A stretch of 62,000 nt of DNA from Chrysomallon squamiferum (lineage: Eukaryota > Mollusca > Gastropoda > Neomphalida > Peltospiridae): NCBI GenBank assembly GCA_012295275.1, contig CM022676.1, positions 7,387,219 to 7,449,218 of the forward strand. The letters run 5' to 3'. How positions within the stretch are numbered: the first letter of the stretch is position 1; the number at the start of each line of letters is the position of its first letter. Positions 57,470-62,000 of this stretch are shown one piece after another. Position numbers and translations under genes: made by a program. The notes below the pieces were generated by a model. The model was not told the origin of the DNA. It ran no database searches and was given only the letters and a program-made list of their open reading frames with translations.

Positions 57470-58370
57470 AATGATGCATCTTCTGATGTAGGCCAAGGTT
57501 GTTGCATTTATACGTTTTGTGATCTTTTCGACTCCTGATAAACTGTGTTGTTGTCGTGGTGATCGCTGTTGGTGGTGAAACAGCATAGATTTAATTTTCT
57601 TGTCTGGATTGTTCTGCATGGTCTTGTTTTTTTTAGCTGACTTGATCTGTTGATTCTGAAGAAAGGAGTTGATATTCAGATTCAGTGGTAATTCTGTTAC
57701 TTCTCAGTAACCAGCGGTTTGAAACACAATTACTTCTGTTTGAACAAAAATCTCTCGATGATTTGAGTAGTGAATACCACCTCCATTTTCACCAGATTCT
57801 GAATTTATCAAGTAGAGACTAATGTATATATCCGCGTAAATAATTTCACTTGGACTCATCATATTTATGTTTCTGTTTTATAATGAATGGACTTGTGTGG
57901 GATGTTCTGATGTAGAATTACAGTTATACACCTTTAGCTGGGGGTGGAAATATAAATTAATTGATGTAATCACTTATATCTGATCTATTTTACAGCTCTG
58001 AAGACATTACTAAAATAAGACTTTGAATAAATCAGTAAACTTACCTTTTTTGTCCTGAATAGATTTTGAATATTCTAGAAATGTACAGCAGATGTAAATA
58101 GTTGATTTTACGTGTTATCCAAAGTTAATAGTTACTCAGGAAGAGGAAATATAGAAAGAAGAAAGGTTTGCATATTGTTGATTTTTTAGCAATGTTTAAA
58201 GTGATAGAAAATGGCTTAAACGAACTGTGAGCAAGCAATTCGAGCACGAAATAAGACAAAAGAAGTAAGAAAGGGAACTGATGTAACTACTAAACTAGTG
58301 TGCACTTTTTTTCTGTTCATTATATTATGTTTCTTTATCTTATAGCAGGTTTGTTTGTGTTTCATCTTAC
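57470..58370. other. Duplicated block X, copy 2
   Basis: Collinear with 41860-42860. Interrupted at its end by the Tigger insertion. No conserved frame. Confidence 0.6.
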
Positions 58371-58375
58371 ATATT

Positions 58376-58945
58376 CAGTGTACCTCTACTTACGAGTTTT
58401 ATGCTTTGAGTTGCGAACTAAAATCCGAGTTACAAGTAAGCTTCACATACAACATCTCTACGTGGCGCAACAAACAACACAATATCAGGCCAGCATCCCG
58501 CGTCTCACTCGTTTTCTTCACCAGGTTACCTCGGCACGGAAGCATCTCTGTTGTGTTGTGTTTGCGTTTTGTGCAGTATTTTGCCAAATATATTTTTTCT
58601 GACCATGGATCCTAAGAAAGTGAGTACAAAGGACAGTGCTGAGAAGAAGAAGCGGAGGATGTCCATTGAATTAAAGCTTTAATTCATAGAAAAACATGAG
58701 CCAGTTGTGTATGTAGTCGACTTGGCTAGGCAATACTAGCGTAGTACTTCTATGATATGTACATACTGAAGTAGGAGTCGATAAAGGCTGTACCTCCAGC
58801 CAAAGGCGTTAGAATAATTTGTTTGATCTCCAAGATAAATACACTTTACAAAACCAGTTTATTTCTTTACATTCTCCTTTATTTTGTTTTTATATAATAT
58901 TTGTCATTTATAAATACATTTTTTTTAAATTTAAAAACACGTTGC

Positions 58946-58979
<34 letters not shown>

Positions 58980-59155
58980 ATGAAAAAAAAAAAATAATAA
59001 TAATAAATAAATAAAACAAGGCTGATTATTTGAGGACTGGAACAGATTAATGGTATTTCAAGTAATTTCAGTCGGGAAAATTGATTTGATATACGAGCAA
59101 ATTGAGATACGAGCTCGGTCACGGAACGAATTAAACTCGTACGTCTAGGTACCAC
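58376..59155 (+). mobile_element. Tigger-type element, internally deleted
   Basis: Starts CAGTGTACCTCTACTTACGA and ends with the inverted counterpart (ACTCGTACGTCTAGGTACCACT). Inside, a frame opens MDPKKVSTKDSAEKKKRRMS and decays through several stops (IELKL-stop, VVDLARQY-stop). Most of the transposase is deleted. Inserted in a TA-rich site. Confidence 0.85.
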
Positions 59156-59349
59156 TATATATATATATATATATATAGATACATGTATAAGTATGTATGT
59201 ATGTGTGTATATATATATATATATAAACATATATATACACATACACACATACATACATATATACATACACACTAATATATACATATATACACATTATATT
59301 TAGTGATTATATAGATAGATCGATAGATATTCATTTGAAAGTAGATGTT

Positions 59350-59350
<1 letters not shown>

Positions 59351-59408
<58 letters not shown>
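59351..59408. repeat. (CT)n microsatellite
   Basis: About 29 CT units, the third CT tract in the duplicated blocks. Confidence 0.95.
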
Positions 59409-59412
<4 letters not shown>

Positions 59413-59429
59413 ATATATATATATGTCAC

Positions 59430-60395
59430 TATTTTTCTTTGACACAGTAAATAAAATGTTCAGTTCTCTGTTATGATTTAATGTTTCCCACTGTACATAA
59501 ATAAAGCAACATTTCTCTACATATATAATAATTTTTTTTTCTCTATCGATTTTTGTAGTTGCGCCATTCTGATTTTACACACTTTTCTTTTCTATAATTT
59601 CTCTATTTATCTGTTGGTTTGTCTGTGTCCATGTGTTTTTCTGTCCGATTTTCCTCTCATTCTCTACGTTACTTTATGCATCCATCCGTCCACGTATAAT
59701 TATGTGTATAATAAAATATATGCGTATATGTGGATACATGCATATACACACAAGCGCACGTGTGTGTACACTCGTGAACACACAGTTATTAATACATATA
59801 AAAACATAGATAGATACATAATGGAAAGAGGTATGGAAGCTTCATCGCTTATCTGTGAAACAGCGAAATTATATGGAACTACGAAACAAAACATCGTAAG
59901 GCATTGTAAGGATCAACAACGTTAATTTAGTACTTTTCAAGCACATATTAGTTTGAATTTAGCGTCAGAAATCCTCATCTCGTTCAGCAATTTTCACTCT
60001 TACTGATAACTGCACCTGCACATACTTGGATAACGGAAATTACTTTAAGTTATCTAAATTTAAATAGAAAGACTTTGTATTAATTTTAATTTAAACCGGA
60101 GGTGCACAATAAAGCATTGTTGCTATAATTTATTTATTTATTTATTTATATATAATTTTTTTTTTTTTTAAATAAAATAAAACGAAACAGATTAAAACAA
60201 CAACAAAATATTCTCCAGGTCCGTTTAATAGAGTTATAACAAGTTAACGGTCAAAGGGGAATAACTACATAATAAATACATAAGAACTGAACAGTTATTC
60301 CTCTTGGGCAGCTAACTTGTACTTTAAACGCATCTGCACAACAAAGCATTGTTCCTATAATTTATTTATTTATTTATTTATTTTACCAAAAATTA
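59430..60395. other. Duplicated block related to 1-400 and 39.0-39.5 kb
   Basis: Includes TTTAATGTTTC and a short frame (MERGMEASSLICETAKLYGT; about 34 codons) that recurs at 39137 as MESGMEASSLICETAKLYKT, ending DQQR-stop in both. It resembles an HTH leader of a transposase but is too short to assign. One hairpin unit of the 39.6-41.1 kb family is at 60225-60315. Confidence 0.5.
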
Positions 60396-61165
60396 ACAGT
60401 CAATTCATGATTACATTGACAACGAAGTACACATTAATACAGTGAATTCATTATTACGTTGATAACACAGTACACATTAATACAGAGAATTCATTATTAC
60501 GTTGATAACACAGTACAGATTCATACAGTGAATTCATGATTACATTGACAACACAGTACACATTAATACAGATAATTCATTATTACGTTGATAACACAGT
60601 ACAGATTAATACAGTGAATTCATGATTACATTGACAACACAGTACACATTAATACAGAGAATTCATAATTACGTTGATAACACAGTACAGATTCATACAG
60701 TGAATTCATGATTACATTGACAACACAGTACAGATTAATACAGATAATTCATGATTACATTGACAACACAGTACACATTAATATAGTGAATTCATGATTA
60801 CGTTGATAACGCAGTACACATTAATACAGAGAATTCATGATTACGTTGATAACTCAGTACATATTAATATAGTGAATTCATGGATATGGTGACAACGCAG
60901 TACACATTAATACAGTGAATTAATAGTTACTTTGACAAATCAGTAAACAATAATATAGTGAATTCACGAGAATGCAGTATGCCTTAATACAGTGAATTCA
61001 TGATTACGTTGACAATGCAGTACACCTTAATACAGTGAATTCATGATTATGTTTACAACGCAGTACGCATTAACACAGTGAATTCATTTTTACGTTGACA
61101 ACACAGTACACATTAATGCAGTCAATTCATGATTACATTGACATTGCAGTACACATTAATATCAA
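60396..61165. repeat. 43-bp minisatellite, 18 units
   Basis: Eighteen units in strict 43-bp register (GAATTC-type cores at 60443, 60486, 60529 and so on), each with ACACATTAATACAG and TTACATTGACAAC or TTACGTTGATAAC. Over units 3-12 the three bases before AATTC cycle gag, gtg, gat, gtg, giving a 172-bp higher-order period. Confidence 0.9.
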
Positions 61166-61553
61166 ACAATATAATGAGATACTTTACAATATAATATAAT
61201 ATTGCACGATATGATATCATAAGAACACAATAGAAAAAATACAGTAACTTGACAGAAACAGTATGAGGTGTTTGGGGTTAGAGTTTTTTGGTCGTCTTCT
61301 TCCACCCATGGCTGGTTTTAAACAGACTTGTAGAGATACAATATATCAGATTAAAACTAACCGAGTCGTGTCATGCGGTAAGAAACAAAACTGACAAACT
61401 GCCAAATTCAAAATGGTCGCCTTTTATCTCTTTACAACACCCAGTTTATTATGGAATATCATCTGAGAATTTGCACAAACATTTTTCATTATTAAAAATG
61501 AACGCACGCACATTCAACACACATACACACACATATATATAGAAATCTGTGTT

Positions 61554-61591
<38 letters not shown>

Positions 61592-62000
61592 CACACACAC
61601 ATACAAGATATAAAGATGAGCATACGCACATACACATGTCTTTACTTACCTACTTACTTACAAAGAAAAAAAAAAAAACACATTCAGCATACATACATGC
61701 ATGGATATGTGCATAGATATATACTACATGCATACATACATACATAAATACATACATACATACATACATATATACATACGTAACCACTTATCTACATACA
61801 CATTGCTATAATATAAATAAATACATAATTATAATATAATATTGCACGATATGATATCATAAGAACACAATAGAAAAAATACAGTGACTTGGCAGAAAGA
61901 ATGTTAGGTGTTTGGGGTCACATTTTTGTGTGCGTATGCTTCCATCCATTGCTGGTTTTAACCAGAGTTGTAGAGATACAATATATCAGATTAAAACTAG
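61166..62000. other. Duplicated repeat segment at the window edge
   Basis: Collinear with 1260-2110: interspersed-block copies at 61300-61505 and 61935-62000, CA/TA microsatellites. It suggests another receptor unit beyond the window. Confidence 0.6.

Noticed and set aside
60396-61165. CRISPR-like array of regular repeats
   Set aside because: Units are contiguous 43-bp minisatellite copies with no unique spacers, in animal DNA.

Overview
This window is animal (metazoan) nuclear DNA. It is AT-rich and packed with microsatellites, and it carries decayed Tc1/mariner, Tigger/pogo, hAT and Penelope-like elements. Coding information lies in short exons with canonical GT-AG borders, nearly all in phase 1. 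The organism cannot be fixed from the sequence. The microsatellite style and the Ig domains ending in VWRC suggest an invertebrate, perhaps a mollusc, but that is a low-confidence guess.

The informative content is a cluster of related single-pass immunoglobulin-superfamily receptor genes and gene relics. I assembled the exon chains by hand from splice sites, phases and comparison between copies. The ancestral layout is: a 58-nt leader exon; four Ig exons (Ig1 and Ig3 V-like, Ig2 and Ig4 I-like, so a duplicated two-domain unit); a transmembrane exon; two small juxtamembrane exons (31 and 47 nt); then 105-nt cytoplasmic exons. Each intact 105-nt exon encodes one textbook ITAM (E-x-x-Y-x-x-L-x8-Y-x-x-L).

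Layout. A, 3.96-4.76 kb (+): pseudogene, leader plus broken Ig1. B, 7.08-15.61 kb (+): complete four-Ig receptor, about 481 aa, no intact ITAM. Lone candidate exon at 18.34 kb (+). C, 26.20-19.07 kb (-): complete four-Ig receptor, about 520 aa, one ITAM. E, 34.64-32.74 kb (-): 3' remnant with a damaged ITAM exon. F, 36.93-37.25 kb (+): broken Ig1, a duplicate of A. D, 45.42-56.25 kb (+): one intact Ig domain, a TM segment, two tyrosine-poor tail exons and six intact tandem ITAM exons, about 447 aa. B and C are tail to tail.

Between the genes lie segmental duplications shared by 1-7 kb, 34.7-39 kb, 41.8-45.2 kb and 57.4-62 kb, so the window is part of a larger tandem array. They carry a CRE-like (TGACGTCA) module found upstream of the leaders of B, C and D, a 43-bp minisatellite, about twelve copies of an interspersed block, and a tandem array of about seven hairpins at 39.6-41.1 kb.

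Inferred function: B, C and D look like cell-surface recognition receptors of one family that differ in ectodomain length and in ITAM number (0, 1 and 6), so they would differ in capacity to recruit SH2-domain kinases. The strongest candidate for an undescribed system is the expanding ITAM-exon array of D, in which each exon also carries an in-frame stop just past its donor site.
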